A stretch of 64,000 nucleotides of DNA from an uncultured Bacteroides sp. (GCA_900552075.1 URYL01000004.1:1-64000), one strand, 5' to 3'. Shown: positions 45,142 through 54,299, counted from the first letter of the stretch. Made by a program: numbers and translations. Notes: generated by a model not told the origin, from the sequence alone.

Positions 45142-46989
45142 TTAAAAAAGTTGGCTGAACGCCTCTACTAATTCCTTCACAACGAATGGCTGGCCTTTCA
45201 CCTGGTTGAACTGATGCAAATGGATACCCTCCACTTTCATGCGGAGATAGCCTGCCAACTGTCCCATATTTTGCTCGGCCACCACAATGGTCTTGTACTT
45301 CCGCAACACTTCCGCCGTATTTTTGGGTAACGGATTAATCATGCGGAAATGTGCCAGCGCCGTTTTCTTGCCCATGGCATTCAGCTGATCCATGGCGGAA
45401 TGCAGGTGTCCGTAAGTTCCACCGAATCCCACAATCAGCAAATCCGCATCCGGATCGCCCTCTACGGCAAGCGGAGGAAGCGAATCGGCAATCTTTTCCA
45501 CCTTCTCGGCACGCAGTTTGGTCATCAGGAAATGATTCTCCGGTTCAGTAGAGATGGCCCCGGTTTCGTTGCTCTTCTCCAGTCCGCCGATACGGTGCAT
45601 GAAACCCGGCATCCCCGGAGTTGCCCAGTAACGTACCCCTGTCTGCGGGTCACGCAAGAACGGTGTCCAAGAATCCGCCATTTCCGGTTTCACATAAGGC
45701 GGACAGATGGAAGGATAATCTTTCAAATCAGGCAGACGCCATGCCGCCGAACCGTTGGCGATATACGCATCGGTCAGCAACACCACCGGAGTCATGTGCT
45801 CCAAGGCAATCTTGCAAGCCCAATAAGCTGCATCAAAACAGTCGGTCGGCGAAGAAGCCGCGATGACAGGCATCGGACTTTCACCGTTACGCCCGAACAA
45901 TACCTGCAGCAAGTCGGTCTGTTCCGATTTTGTCGGCAGTCCGGTGGAAGGTCCGCCGCGCTGCACGTCCACAATCACCAGCGGCAGTTCCGTAATCACC
46001 GCCAGGTTCATGGCCTCACTCTTCAGGCAGATACCCGGTCCGGAAGTCGTGGTCACAGCCAAAGCTCCGGCAAACGAAGCCCCCACAGCAGAAGCACAGC
46101 CCGCAATCTCGTCCTCACACTGCACAGTCTTTACCCCCAGCGATTTGTGCTTGGCCAGTTCATGCAGGATGTCCGTAGCCGGGGTAATCGGATAAGAACC
46201 TAAATAGAGCTGCAAGCCCGCTTTCTCGGCTGCCGCCATCAATCCGTAGGCCGTGGCCTTGTTGCCGTTGATGTCCATGTAGCGTCCCGGCAGTTTCTGC
46301 GCCTTGCTCGGCACCGTGTAGCTGATGGAGACCGATGCATGGGTATTTTCACCGAAGTGATAACCGTCGTACAACACTTTCACGTTGGCTTCGGCAATTT
46401 CAGGTTTCTTGGCAAATTTCTCACGCAGGATTTTCTCGCCCACCGCAATGTCTCGATGAAACAGCCAGCACACTAACCCCAGGGCAAACATGTTCTTAGT
46501 GCGCAGGATGGACTTATTGTCCAAGCCGCTGTCTTTCAAACTCTCCTTACACATGGTCGTGATAGAAGCCGATACCACCTCGTTCTTGATACCCAGTTCT
46601 GAGAACGGATTCTCGAGCGAGAATTTCGCTTTCTCCAAATCACGTTTGGTAAACGAATCGGAATCGATAATAATGACTGCCTGCGGTTTGCAGAACTTAT
46701 ATTGTGTTTTCAAAGCTGCCGGATTCATAGCCACCAACACATCGCACTTGTCACCCGGAGTATAGACCTTTTTGGAACCAATGTGCACCTGAAAGCCAGA
46801 TACTCCCGTCAACGAGCCTTGCGGAGCACGGATGTCGGCCGGGTAATCCGGGAAGGTACTGATATCATTTCCTTCTGTCGCCGAAATATTCGAAAACATA
46901 TTGCCGGCCAACTGCATTCCATCACCGGAATCACCCGAAAAACGGACAACCACATCGTCCAGTTCCTTGACAATCATTTCTTCTGCCAT
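45142..46989 (-). CDS. korA: 2-oxoglutarate:ferredoxin oxidoreductase, fused gamma-alpha subunit
   Basis: 615 residues. The first about 190 are the gamma-like domain (VVRFSGDSGDGMQLAGNMF), fused to the alpha (pyrimidine-binding) domain with GSYPITPATDILHELAKH and ITELPLVIVDVQRGGPSTGL. This fusion is usual in KorA of Bacteroidetes and many anaerobes. It forms an operon with korB. The region upstream contains the 22-bp palindrome array. Confidence 0.94.
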   Translation of the reverse strand: MAEEMIVKELDDVVVRFSGDSGDGMQLAGNMFSNISATEGNDISTFPDYPADIRAPQGSLTGVSGFQVHIGSKKVYTPGDKCDVLVAMNPAALKTQYKFCKPQAVIIIDSDSFTKRDLEKAKFSLENPFSELGIKNEVVSASITTMCKESLKDSGLDNKSILRTKNMFALGLVCWLFHRDIAVGEKILREKFAKKPEIAEANVKVLYDGYHFGENTHASVSISYTVPSKAQKLPGRYMDINGNKATAYGLMAAAEKAGLQLYLGSYPITPATDILHELAKHKSLGVKTVQCEDEIAGCASAVGASFAGALAVTTTSGPGICLKSEAMNLAVITELPLVIVDVQRGGPSTGLPTKSEQTDLLQVLFGRNGESPMPVIAASSPTDCFDAAYWACKIALEHMTPVVLLTDAYIANGSAAWRLPDLKDYPSICPPYVKPEMADSWTPFLRDPQTGVRYWATPGMPGFMHRIGGLEKSNETGAISTEPENHFLMTKLRAEKVEKIADSLPPLAVEGDPDADLLIVGFGGTYGHLHSAMDQLNAMGKKTALAHFRMINPLPKNTAEVLRKYKTIVVAEQNMGQLAGYLRMKVEGIHLHQFNQVKGQPFVVKELVEAFSQLF

Positions 46990-47090
46990 ATCGTATTTAT
47001 TTAAAGTTCACAAAATCAATTTTGGCAAAATTGGCGAAGTTCCGTAAAAAAACAAAATAAATCGGAAGTTATTTTAGACAACTTTGAAAA

Positions 47091-47200
47091 AAACGTCCTT
47101 GCGTTTAGAGTAAAACGTAAAGGCGTTTTACTTGAAACGCAAGTGCGTTTGCAACAAAACGTAAAAGAGTTTTAGTCCAAACGCAAGTGCGTTTTTTTCA
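47091..47200. repeat. Five tandem 22-bp palindromic repeats upstream of korA
   Basis: Units start at 47091, 47113, 47135, 47157 and 47179; every one opens with AAACG and most have GCGTTT at positions 11-16. The consensus is about AAACGYAAGKGCGTTT plus six variable bases, so each unit has a palindrome centre, and centres lie exactly 22 bp apart (47098.5 to 47186.5). The array is 102 nt upstream of the korA start in the korA/sppA divergent gap. The remainder of the gap (46990-47090 and 47201-47421) shows no gene. Function unknown. Confidence 0.9.
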
Positions 47201-47421
47201 AACATTATTCCTTCCTCCAAACTGAGCAAATGCCAGGATAAGGAGAATAGTACTAAACAATTCATTCACAGATTATTATAAATTTCTCCTAGCAATTTAT
47301 CAAAAAGTATCAACACAAATTTTCTTTTTCACCTTTATATAATGATTCGCTTCGCACCTGAGCCACCTTCCCATTAAAAATATGAAGAGAGGGGTAAACC
47401 ATCAATTTAAGCAGCAGCTTC

Positions 47422-47453
47422 TTTGTTTTTTTCAGGCAAAAAGAATAACTTTG
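47422..47453 (+). promoter_or_regulatory. Promoter of sppA
   Basis: TTTG (47422-47425), 20 nt and TAACTTTG (47446-47453), about 26 nt before the start codon. Confidence 0.7.
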
Positions 47454-47478
47454 TTTATCAATCCTAAAATGACTTATC

Positions 47479-49239
47479 ATGAAAGAATTTCTTCGAAGCA
47501 CCCTGGCCACCATCACGGGTGTACTGATTTGCGGGTTTGTCTTTATCATATTGGGAGTAAGTATTTTGGCAGGAATCATAGCCTCCTCCGACACAGAGAC
47601 CATTGTCCCGGCCAATTCTGTCTTTACCCTCGAACTGAAAGGAACCGTACAAGAACGATACCAACCCAGTCCTATCGACCAGTTCTTTGAAGACCAGATT
47701 ACCACTTACGGTCTGGAAGATATTTTAAACTCTATCCAAAAAGCCAAAGAAAACAATCTTATCAAAGGAATCTACCTCCACACGGGCGCATTCAGCTGTC
47801 CGGCCGCTTCCTTGCAAGCCATCCATCGTGCACTGACTGATTTCAAGAAAAGCGGTAAATTCCTGGTAGCTTACGCCGATTCCTATACTCAAGGCGGTTA
47901 CTACCTGGCCAGTGTGGCCGACAAGGTCATCGTCAATCCCTCGGGAAGTCTGTCTTGGCACGGTCTGGCCAGTGAAACGATGTTTCTGAAAGACTTCCTT
48001 GCCAAAATCGGTGTGAAAATGCAAATCTTCCGTGTAGGAACTTATAAATCGGCCGTAGAACCAATGATTGGCACCGAAATGAGTCCGGCTAACCGAGAAC
48101 AAACGCAGGCTTTCCTGGAATCCACGTGGAAAAGTATCCTAGATGATGTGGCTGCCTCACGCCACCTATCGGCTGACTCTCTAAACCTGCTGGCCGACCG
48201 AAACATGGATTTCCAACCGGCAGAGACCTATGTGCGCTGCGGACTGGCCGACACGCTGATGTACCAAGATGAGGTGCTCAGCTACTTGAAATCGCTTACC
48301 GGACTATCAGAGGATGAAAATCTCCAGACCCTGAACCTCGACGAAATGACCCGCGTCAAGTCAGCTACTCCCACAAGCAAAACCCGTGACGTGATAGCAG
48401 TATATTATGCTTATGGAGAAATCGACAACGGCTCGTCATACGATGAAGGCATCAATTCCGAAAAAGTAGCTAAAGACCTGCGTGACCTGCGCAACGACAA
48501 GAACGTGAAAGCCGTAGTATTCCGCGTGAATTCTCCGGGCGGCAGCGCTTACGGCTCCGAACAAATCTGGCGGGAAGTTACCTTGTTGAAAGCAGAAAAA
48601 CCGGTAGTAGTCTCCATGGGTGACTATGCCGCTTCCGGCGGTTACTACATCTCGTGTGCCGCCAGCAAGATCGTAGCTGAGCCGACTACGCTGACTGGTT
48701 CCATCGGCATTTTCGGTATGGTGCCTGATGCCTCTGAGTTATTGAACAACAAATTAGGGCTCCACTTTGACGGAGTCAAAACCCATAAGATGGCCGACAT
48801 GGGCAGTATGGGACGTCCGCTCAATGCAGAAGAATCGTCCCTGATGCAGCAAATGGTGAACCAAGGATATGCATTGTTTACCAAACGCTGTGCTGAAGGA
48901 CGAAACATTCCATTGGAAGAGCTTTACAAGATTGCAGAAGGTCGCGTATGGACCGGCAGCATGGCAAAGAAACTGAAACTGGTGGACGAACTGGGCGGAC
49001 TGGACACTGCTATCCAACTGGCGGCCAAGCTGGGAAAAGTGAGCGACTATAAGCTGAAAAGTTACCCAGTCAAGCAGGACTTCCTGACGGAACTGCTGAA
49101 CACCCGTGCCGACCGCTACATTCACAGCGAATTACAGGAAACCTTCGGAGAATACTACCGCGGCTTCGACTGGATACGCCACATCCAACAGACTGACCGT
49201 CTGCAAGCCCGCCTGCCGTTCGACCTGCACATTCGATAA
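47479..49239 (+). CDS. sppA: Signal peptide peptidase SppA, 67K type
   Basis: 586 residues, two tandem S49 domains plus an N-terminal transmembrane helix (about 12-40). The catalytic Lys is in the first half (ADSYTQGGYYLASVADK region) and the nucleophile Ser in GDYAASGGYYISCAA in the second half. It degrades leftover signal peptides in the inner membrane. The gene is 12 nt ahead of lpxK and heads a run sppA-lpxK-punA-thiL. Confidence 0.93.
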   Translation: MKEFLRSTLATITGVLICGFVFIILGVSILAGIIASSDTETIVPANSVFTLELKGTVQERYQPSPIDQFFEDQITTYGLEDILNSIQKAKENNLIKGIYLHTGAFSCPAASLQAIHRALTDFKKSGKFLVAYADSYTQGGYYLASVADKVIVNPSGSLSWHGLASETMFLKDFLAKIGVKMQIFRVGTYKSAVEPMIGTEMSPANREQTQAFLESTWKSILDDVAASRHLSADSLNLLADRNMDFQPAETYVRCGLADTLMYQDEVLSYLKSLTGLSEDENLQTLNLDEMTRVKSATPTSKTRDVIAVYYAYGEIDNGSSYDEGINSEKVAKDLRDLRNDKNVKAVVFRVNSPGGSAYGSEQIWREVTLLKAEKPVVVSMGDYAASGGYYISCAASKIVAEPTTLTGSIGIFGMVPDASELLNNKLGLHFDGVKTHKMADMGSMGRPLNAEESSLMQQMVNQGYALFTKRCAEGRNIPLEELYKIAEGRVWTGSMAKKLKLVDELGGLDTAIQLAAKLGKVSDYKLKSYPVKQDFLTELLNTRADRYIHSELQETFGEYYRGFDWIRHIQQTDRLQARLPFDLHIR

Positions 49240-49251
49240 AGTGACCGATTC

Positions 49252-50415
49252 ATGAGTAGAAAATGCAAGATATATTGGGGATTGTGGCCCTTCAGTGTCC
49301 TCTACGGCATCGGGGTGAGGGTACGGAATCTTCTGTTCGACTGGGGACTGCTTCGGCAGGAACGTTTTCCATTACCCGTCATCTGCATCGGCAACCTGAC
49401 CGTGGGAGGTACTGGGAAAACGCCTCATACGGAATACCTCATCCGGCTGCTGCACGAGTCGTTCCGACTGGCCGTGCTGAGCCGAGGCTACAAGCGGAAA
49501 TCGAAAGGCTTTGTGCTGGCTTCTCCCGCCTCCCGCATGGAAGACATTGGGGATGAGCCTTACCAGATGGCCCGCAAGTTTCCCGACATCCGGGTGGCTG
49601 TGGACGGAGACCGCTGCGAAGGGATCCGCCGACTGATGGCGCCGGAAGGAGCACCCGACACGGAAGTCGTGTTGCTGGACGATGCCTTCCAGCATCGCTA
49701 CGTGCAGCCGGGACTAAGCATCCTATTGATGGATTACCATCGCCCCGTGGAATGTGACCAGCTTCTGCCTGCCGGACGATTGCGGGAACCTGCCAGCGGC
49801 AAACGACGGGCCGACCTGCTCGTGGTGACCAAATGTCCGCCCGACCTCAGCCTGGAAGCCTGCGCACGTATCCGCCAACGCATCCGACCTCTTCCCCGTC
49901 AGGAAGTGTGCTTCACGACCCTGGCCTATGGGAAGCTATATCCACTGTTTGCCGATACCCCTGCACAGTCGCTCGACTGGTTGAAAGAAAAAGAAATACT
50001 GCTGGTCACCGGCATCGCCTCGCCGACTCCCCTGCTGGAAGAAGTGGATCGCCATGCCGCCAGGGTCACTCCCCTGCTCTTCGGGGACCACCACAATTTT
50101 GACGGTGCCGACATGCGAAAAATTGCACAACAGTTCCACCAGCTGCCCGAGGCCCGAAGTCTCATCCTGACCACCGAGAAGGATGCCTCGCGGCTCATCG
50201 GCCACCCGCAGCTCGATGACGAACTGAAACCCTATATTTATGTGCTCCCCATAGAAGTGGAGTTCCTGCACAAAGGAGAACTAGTATTTAACCCCAAAAT
50301 TATTGAGTATGTTAGAAAAAATTCAAGAAACCGCCGCCTTCCTGAAGGCGAAGATGCACACTCATCCCGAAACAGCCATCATCCTGGGCACGGGCCTGGG
50401 CAGTCTGGTGCATGA
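49252..50415 (+). CDS. lpxK: Tetraacyldisaccharide 4'-kinase
   Basis: 387 residues. The Walker A motif is VGGTGKTPHTEYLIRLL, and DDAFQHRYV and FGDHHNF are further family blocks. It phosphorylates the 4' position of the lipid A precursor at the inner membrane. The frame runs 107 nt into punA, giving a tail of about 35 residues (after FNPKIIEYVRKN) that looks unlike the conserved kinase and is probably imposed by the overlap. Confidence 0.92.
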   Translation: MSRKCKIYWGLWPFSVLYGIGVRVRNLLFDWGLLRQERFPLPVICIGNLTVGGTGKTPHTEYLIRLLHESFRLAVLSRGYKRKSKGFVLASPASRMEDIGDEPYQMARKFPDIRVAVDGDRCEGIRRLMAPEGAPDTEVVLLDDAFQHRYVQPGLSILLMDYHRPVECDQLLPAGRLREPASGKRRADLLVVTKCPPDLSLEACARIRQRIRPLPRQEVCFTTLAYGKLYPLFADTPAQSLDWLKEKEILLVTGIASPTPLLEEVDRHAARVTPLLFGDHHNFDGADMRKIAQQFHQLPEARSLILTTEKDASRLIGHPQLDDELKPYIYVLPIEVEFLHKGELVFNPKIIEYVRKNSRNRRLPEGEDAHSSRNSHHPGHGPGQSGA

Positions 50416-51118
50416 AATCACCGACAAGTATGAAATCAACTATTCGGAGATTCCGAACTTCCCAGTCTCTACCGTCGAAGGACACAGCGGCAAACTGATT
50501 TTCGGGAAATTGGGCAATAAAGATATCATGGCCATGCAAGGACGCTTTCATTTTTATGAAGGCTATTCCATGAAGGAAGTGACTTTCCCCGTGCGTGTAA
50601 TGCGCGAACTGGGCATCAAGACCTTGTTCGTATCGAACGCCGCAGGAGGCACGAACCCGAACTTTGAAATCGGTGACCTGATGATTATCACCGACCACAT
50701 CAACTTCTTCCCGGAACACCCGCTCCGCGGCAAGAACATCGACTACGGGCCGCGTTTTCCGGACATGAGCGAAGCATATTCCAAGGAACTGATTGCCAAA
50801 GCCCTGGAAATTGCCAAGGAAAAAGGCATCAAAGTACAGCAAGGCGTGTACATCGGTACCCAAGGCCCTACGTTTGAAACCCCGTCTGAATACAAGATGT
50901 TCCGTATCCTGGGCGCGGACGCCGTAGGTATGTCTACCGTACCGGAAGTCATCGTGGCCAACCACTGCGGCATCAAGGTGTTCGGTGTATCGGTCATCAC
51001 CGACTTGGGCGTGGAAGGCAAGATTGTGGAAGTATCCCACGAAGAAGTGCAGAAGGCAGCCGACGCCGCACAGCCTCGCATGACCACCATTATGAGAGAA
51101 CTTATCAACAGAGCGTAA
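50309..51118 (+). CDS. punA: Purine nucleoside phosphorylase I
   Basis: 269 residues from the ATG at 50309 (an in-frame TTG lies just upstream). Conserved blocks: IILGTGLGSLVHEI (phosphate-binding), GRFHFYEGYSM, SNAAGGTNPNFEIGDLMII and GPTFETPSEYKM. It is the trimeric type that cleaves inosine and guanosine. Its start lies inside lpxK, so translation is probably coupled. Confidence 0.94.
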   Translation: MLEKIQETAAFLKAKMHTHPETAIILGTGLGSLVHEITDKYEINYSEIPNFPVSTVEGHSGKLIFGKLGNKDIMAMQGRFHFYEGYSMKEVTFPVRVMRELGIKTLFVSNAAGGTNPNFEIGDLMIITDHINFFPEHPLRGKNIDYGPRFPDMSEAYSKELIAKALEIAKEKGIKVQQGVYIGTQGPTFETPSEYKMFRILGADAVGMSTVPEVIVANHCGIKVFGVSVITDLGVEGKIVEVSHEEVQKAADAAQPRMTTIMRELINRA

Positions 51119-51125
51119 AAATACT

Positions 51126-52163
51126 ATGCACGAAGGAAACAGAACAGAAATCTCCACACTGGGTGAATTCGGACTCATCAAGCACCTCACCCAGGACATC
51201 AAACTGCAAAATCCGGAAACGAAATACGGTGTGGGCGACGATGCCGCCGTACTAGAGTTTCCCGGCAAGCAGGTACTGGTCACCACCGACCTGCTGATGG
51301 AAGGTGTACACTTTGACCTGGTCTATACCCCGCTAAAACACCTGGGATATAAATCGGCCATGGTAAACTTCTCCGACATCTACGCCATGAACGGTACGCC
51401 AAAACAGATTACCGTCTCACTGGCTGTCTCCAAGCGCTTCTGCATCGAAGACCTGGAAGACTTCTACGACGGCCTTCGCCTGGCCTGCGAACAGCATCAC
51501 GTGGACCTCGTGGGAGGCGACACCACCTCTTCCGTCACGGGACTGGCCATCTCCATCACCTGCATCGGAGAAGCCGACAAGGACAAGGTGGTCTACCGCA
51601 ACGGTGCCAAGGAAACCGACCTCATCTGTGTATCGGGTGATTTGGGAGCTGCCTACATGGGTCTGCAACTAATGGAACGCGAAAAAGCCGTGTTCCAAGG
51701 CGAAAAGGACGTACAGCCCGACTTTGCCGGAAAGGAATACCTGCTGGAACGCTTCCTGAAACCGGAAGCCCGCAAGGACATCGTCGAAAGCCTGGCTAAA
51801 GCCGGAGTACAGCCCACAGCCATGATGGACATCTCCGACGGCCTGTCATCGGAACTGATGCACATCTGCTCACAGAGTCACGTGGGTTGCCGGGTCTATG
51901 AGGAACGTATCCCCATCGACTACCAGACAGCGGTCATGGCCGAAGAGTTCAACATGAACCTGAGCACCTGTGCCCTGAATGGCGGCGAGGACTACGAACT
52001 GCTCTTCACCGTACCATTAACGGCACACGAAACGGTGGCCCAGATGAAAGATATCAAAATCATCGGTCACATCACCAAGCCGGAACTGGGCTGTGCACTG
52101 GTGACCCGCGACGGCAACGAACTGGAGCTGAAGGCACAGGGCTGGAATCCATTGAAAGGATAA
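51126..52163 (+). CDS. thiL: Thiamine-monophosphate kinase
   Basis: 345 residues. The ATP/Mg motif GVGDDAAVLEFPGKQ, TTDLLMEGVHFDLVY and VGGDTTSS are typical. It makes thiamine diphosphate from thiamine monophosphate. It lies 7 nt behind punA and ends before a strong terminator. No TPP riboswitch is seen upstream, in keeping with its position inside an operon. Confidence 0.94.
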   Translation: MHEGNRTEISTLGEFGLIKHLTQDIKLQNPETKYGVGDDAAVLEFPGKQVLVTTDLLMEGVHFDLVYTPLKHLGYKSAMVNFSDIYAMNGTPKQITVSLAVSKRFCIEDLEDFYDGLRLACEQHHVDLVGGDTTSSVTGLAISITCIGEADKDKVVYRNGAKETDLICVSGDLGAAYMGLQLMEREKAVFQGEKDVQPDFAGKEYLLERFLKPEARKDIVESLAKAGVQPTAMMDISDGLSSELMHICSQSHVGCRVYEERIPIDYQTAVMAEEFNMNLSTCALNGGEDYELLFTVPLTAHETVAQMKDIKIIGHITKPELGCALVTRDGNELELKAQGWNPLKG

Positions 52164-52190
52164 AATTCTCTTACAACCGGAAAATAAGAC

Positions 52191-52241
52191 CTTCCTTTTC
52201 GCTATCCGACTTTTCATCGGGGCGAAAAGGAAGTTTTTTTT
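52191..52241 (+). terminator. Terminator after thiL
   Basis: A perfect 12-bp stem CTTCCTTTTCGC (52191-52202)/GCGAAAAGGAAG (52222-52233), followed by eight T. Confidence 0.9.
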
Positions 52242-52313
52242 GTGCATCATCCGTGTATTTTGTATACAAAAAGCCTCTTTTTACACAAAAATCGCATTTT
52301 TTCTACTGAAAAG

Positions 52314-52344
52314 TTTGCAGGTTCCAAAAGTTTGCGTACCTTTG
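52314..52344 (+). promoter_or_regulatory. Promoter of the second tRNA-Phe
   Basis: TTTG (52314-52317), 19 nt and TACCTTTG (52337-52344), 21 nt before the tRNA. Confidence 0.78.
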
Positions 52345-52365
52345 CAACCGCAAACAAGAAACAAT

Positions 52366-52438
52366 GGTGCCATAGCTCAGTTGGTAGAGCAAAGGACTGA
52401 AAATCCTTGTGTCCCCGGTTCGATTCCTGGTGGCACCA
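52366..52438 (+). tRNA. trnF: tRNA-Phe (GAA anticodon), copy 2
   Basis: Same cloverleaf as copy 1; it differs only in the T-arm, where CCCGG/CCTGG has a C-T mismatch at the middle pair. CCA is not encoded. It borders the mobile region and may be the integration site of the element carrying the integrase at 52683. Confidence 0.95.
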
Positions 52439-52462
52439 CTTTGAAGAAAAGCAAAAGACAGT

Positions 52463-52497
52463 AAAATCCTGATTTCCAAGCGAAATCGGGATTTTTT
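52463..52497 (+). terminator. Terminator after tRNA-Phe copy 2
   Basis: AAATCCTGATTTC pairs with GAAATCGGGATTT (one wobble pair), followed by a T-run. Confidence 0.82.
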
Positions 52498-52541
52498 GTT
52501 TTCCCCAAGCACGCAAAAAACGGCAAAATATTACCGTTCGA

Positions 52542-52587
52542 GGTGGAGCAAAAGGTGGAGATAAAAGGTGGAGCAAAAATCTCCACC
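52542..52587. repeat. GGTGGAG direct repeats and inverted copy before the integrase
   Basis: GGTGGAG occurs at 52542, 52554 and 52567, spaced 12 and 13 bp, and CTCCACC at 52581-52587 pairs with the last. The layout resembles arm-type binding sites of a tyrosine integrase or its excisionase near attL. Assignment is inference. Confidence 0.55.
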
Positions 52588-52682
52588 GAATTAGAGCCTT
52601 TCTCACTGATTTGCAATATTTTGCGCATCAAGAAAACGTGGTCGGTTTCCTACTTTTGTCCAAACTAAAAACTGTAGGAAAA

Positions 52683-53915
52683 ATGAAAAGAAGTTCATTC
52701 AATGTGCTTTTCTTCTTGAAGAAGACCAAGCTGCTGAAAAACGGAGAAGCATCCGTTTGTATGCGTATCACTGTAGATGGTACGCGAGTTGAAAACAACA
52801 TCCGCAAAAGCATTGCCCCGTCTCTCTGGAGTCAGGCTAAGGAATCCGCCAGAGGCAAAAGCCGCAAATCATGTGATCTGAATGCCTATATCGAAAATGC
52901 GAGAATCAAATTACATCAGATTTTTTGTGAGTTGGAAGAACAGAACCAGCCTATAACGGCACGTCTGTTACAGGAAATATTTTTCGGACAGGATAAAGAA
53001 CCGGAAGCGGTACGCACCCTCATCGGTACCATGCAGGAGCACAATGACCAATGCCGTGCCCTGGTCGGGAAAGACTACGCCCTGATTACCGTTCGCCGTT
53101 ATGAAAGCTGCAAGCGCTATCTTGCCGAACTTATCAGACAGAAATACGGAAAGGATGATCTGCCGCTGGCGGAAGTCAACGGTGAACTGGTACGTGCCTT
53201 TGAATTTTATTTGAAGACGGAAAAGGAATGTCAGCAGAATACCGTCATCCGTTATATGAAATGTCTGAAAAAGATTACCAATCTGGCACTGGCCAATGAA
53301 TGGATAACCAAAGACCCGTTTATCGGTATCAAGTTCCACGAAAAAGAAGTAATCCGTGAATTTCTTACCATGGACGAACTGTTGACCATCTACCACAAGG
53401 AGTTTCCTCTGGAGCGAATCACCGTAGTCTGTGATGTTTTTATTTTTGCCGCCTTTACTGGTCTGGCTTTCATCGACGTGCAACAGCTTTCCCCTGAGCA
53501 TATTGTAAAAGACAACAATGGGAATCTGTGGATCAGGAAGCCACGTCAGAAAACAAAGAACATGTGCAATATTCCGCTGCTGGATATTCCCTTGGAAATC
53601 CTGAGGAAATATGCAGATTATCCTGCCTGCAAAAAGAAAGGAGTATTGCTGCCTGTTCCCTGCAATCAGAAGATGAACAGCTACCTGAAAGAGATTGCCG
53701 ACCTATGCCTGATAAAGAAGAACCTGACTACACACACCGCCCGCCACTCGTACGCCACATCTGTCTGTTTGGCCAATGGGGTAAGCATTGAGAATGTAGC
53801 CAAAATGCTCGGTCACTCCAATATCAAGATGACGCAGCACTATGCAAGGGTACTCGACAGTTCCATTCTGAAAGATATGAATAATGTAAGGGATGTACTT
53901 TCAAATTGTCTGTAG
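52683..53915 (+). CDS. Tyrosine integrase of a Bacteroides mobilizable element
   Basis: 410 residues from the ATG at 52683. An arm-binding domain (SSFNVLFFLKKTKLLKNGEA) is followed by a core-binding domain and a catalytic domain. Visible catalytic residues are His and Arg in THTARHSYATSV, His in MLGHSNIKMTQHYARV and the Tyr in the same motif. The first Arg position reads AAFTGLAFIDVQQL, where IntDOT-type integrases likewise lack the canonical Arg. It starts 244 nt after tRNA-Phe, suggesting integration there. TACTTTTG at 52651-52658 may be its -7 box. Confidence 0.9.
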   Translation: MKRSSFNVLFFLKKTKLLKNGEASVCMRITVDGTRVENNIRKSIAPSLWSQAKESARGKSRKSCDLNAYIENARIKLHQIFCELEEQNQPITARLLQEIFFGQDKEPEAVRTLIGTMQEHNDQCRALVGKDYALITVRRYESCKRYLAELIRQKYGKDDLPLAEVNGELVRAFEFYLKTEKECQQNTVIRYMKCLKKITNLALANEWITKDPFIGIKFHEKEVIREFLTMDELLTIYHKEFPLERITVVCDVFIFAAFTGLAFIDVQQLSPEHIVKDNNGNLWIRKPRQKTKNMCNIPLLDIPLEILRKYADYPACKKKGVLLPVPCNQKMNSYLKEIADLCLIKKNLTTHTARHSYATSVCLANGVSIENVAKMLGHSNIKMTQHYARVLDSSILKDMNNVRDVLSNCL

Positions 53916-53918
53916 CTT

Positions 53919-54293
53919 ATGAAAAGAGAAATTATCCATATAATGGAGGACGGCAGGATTGTTTTTCCTGCTGTCCATCCTGATAAGATTCGTATGGACG
54001 AAGCCGAACTTGTCGGTTTGTTCAATGTGGTTGCACCGACCTTACGAGCAGCGAAAAGAAGAATATATAAACTTGGGATATTGCAACCATTCACCGCAGA
54101 ACAACGTATTCCGTTAAAAGAGGGGTATCAGGTAGTCTATAACTTGGAAATGATATTTGCGCTTGCCTTTCAGATTAATACTTATCCGGCCCAACAATTA
54201 CGTGAGCATATAATAAGCAGACTGTTCAAATCTGAAAAGTCAATGGTTATCTACATGGTGAATGGGAATCATAAGTCATATCTAAAATGCTGA
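53919..54293 (+). CDS. Conserved mobile-element protein of unknown function
   Basis: 124 residues, not recognised by domain. It starts KREIIHIMEDGRIVFPAVHP and has a middle region with an HTH-like look (ELVGLFNVVAPTLRAAKRRI) and a helical part (LEMIFALAFQINTYPAQQLR). Similar proteins sit beside integrases and Fic genes in Bacteroides. It lies 3 nt behind the integrase and 6 nt before the Fic frame. The last about 17 residues could be altered by the deletion that truncated fic. Confidence 0.6.
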   Translation: MKREIIHIMEDGRIVFPAVHPDKIRMDEAELVGLFNVVAPTLRAAKRRIYKLGILQPFTAEQRIPLKEGYQVVYNLEMIFALAFQINTYPAQQLREHIISRLFKSEKSMVIYMVNGNHKSYLKC

Positions 54294-54299
54294 TAAATA

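Noticed and set aside
45349..46203. 284-residue plus-strand frame inside korA
   Set aside because: Antisense shadow of korA, Arg/His/Gln-rich and without motifs.
47091..47200. 22-bp repeats considered as a CRISPR array
   Set aside because: Repeats are contiguous without 30-40 nt unique spacers and no cas genes are near.
50312..51286. 324-residue open frame on the minus strand
   Set aside because: Antisense to punA and thiL, both clear genes; no recognisable domain.
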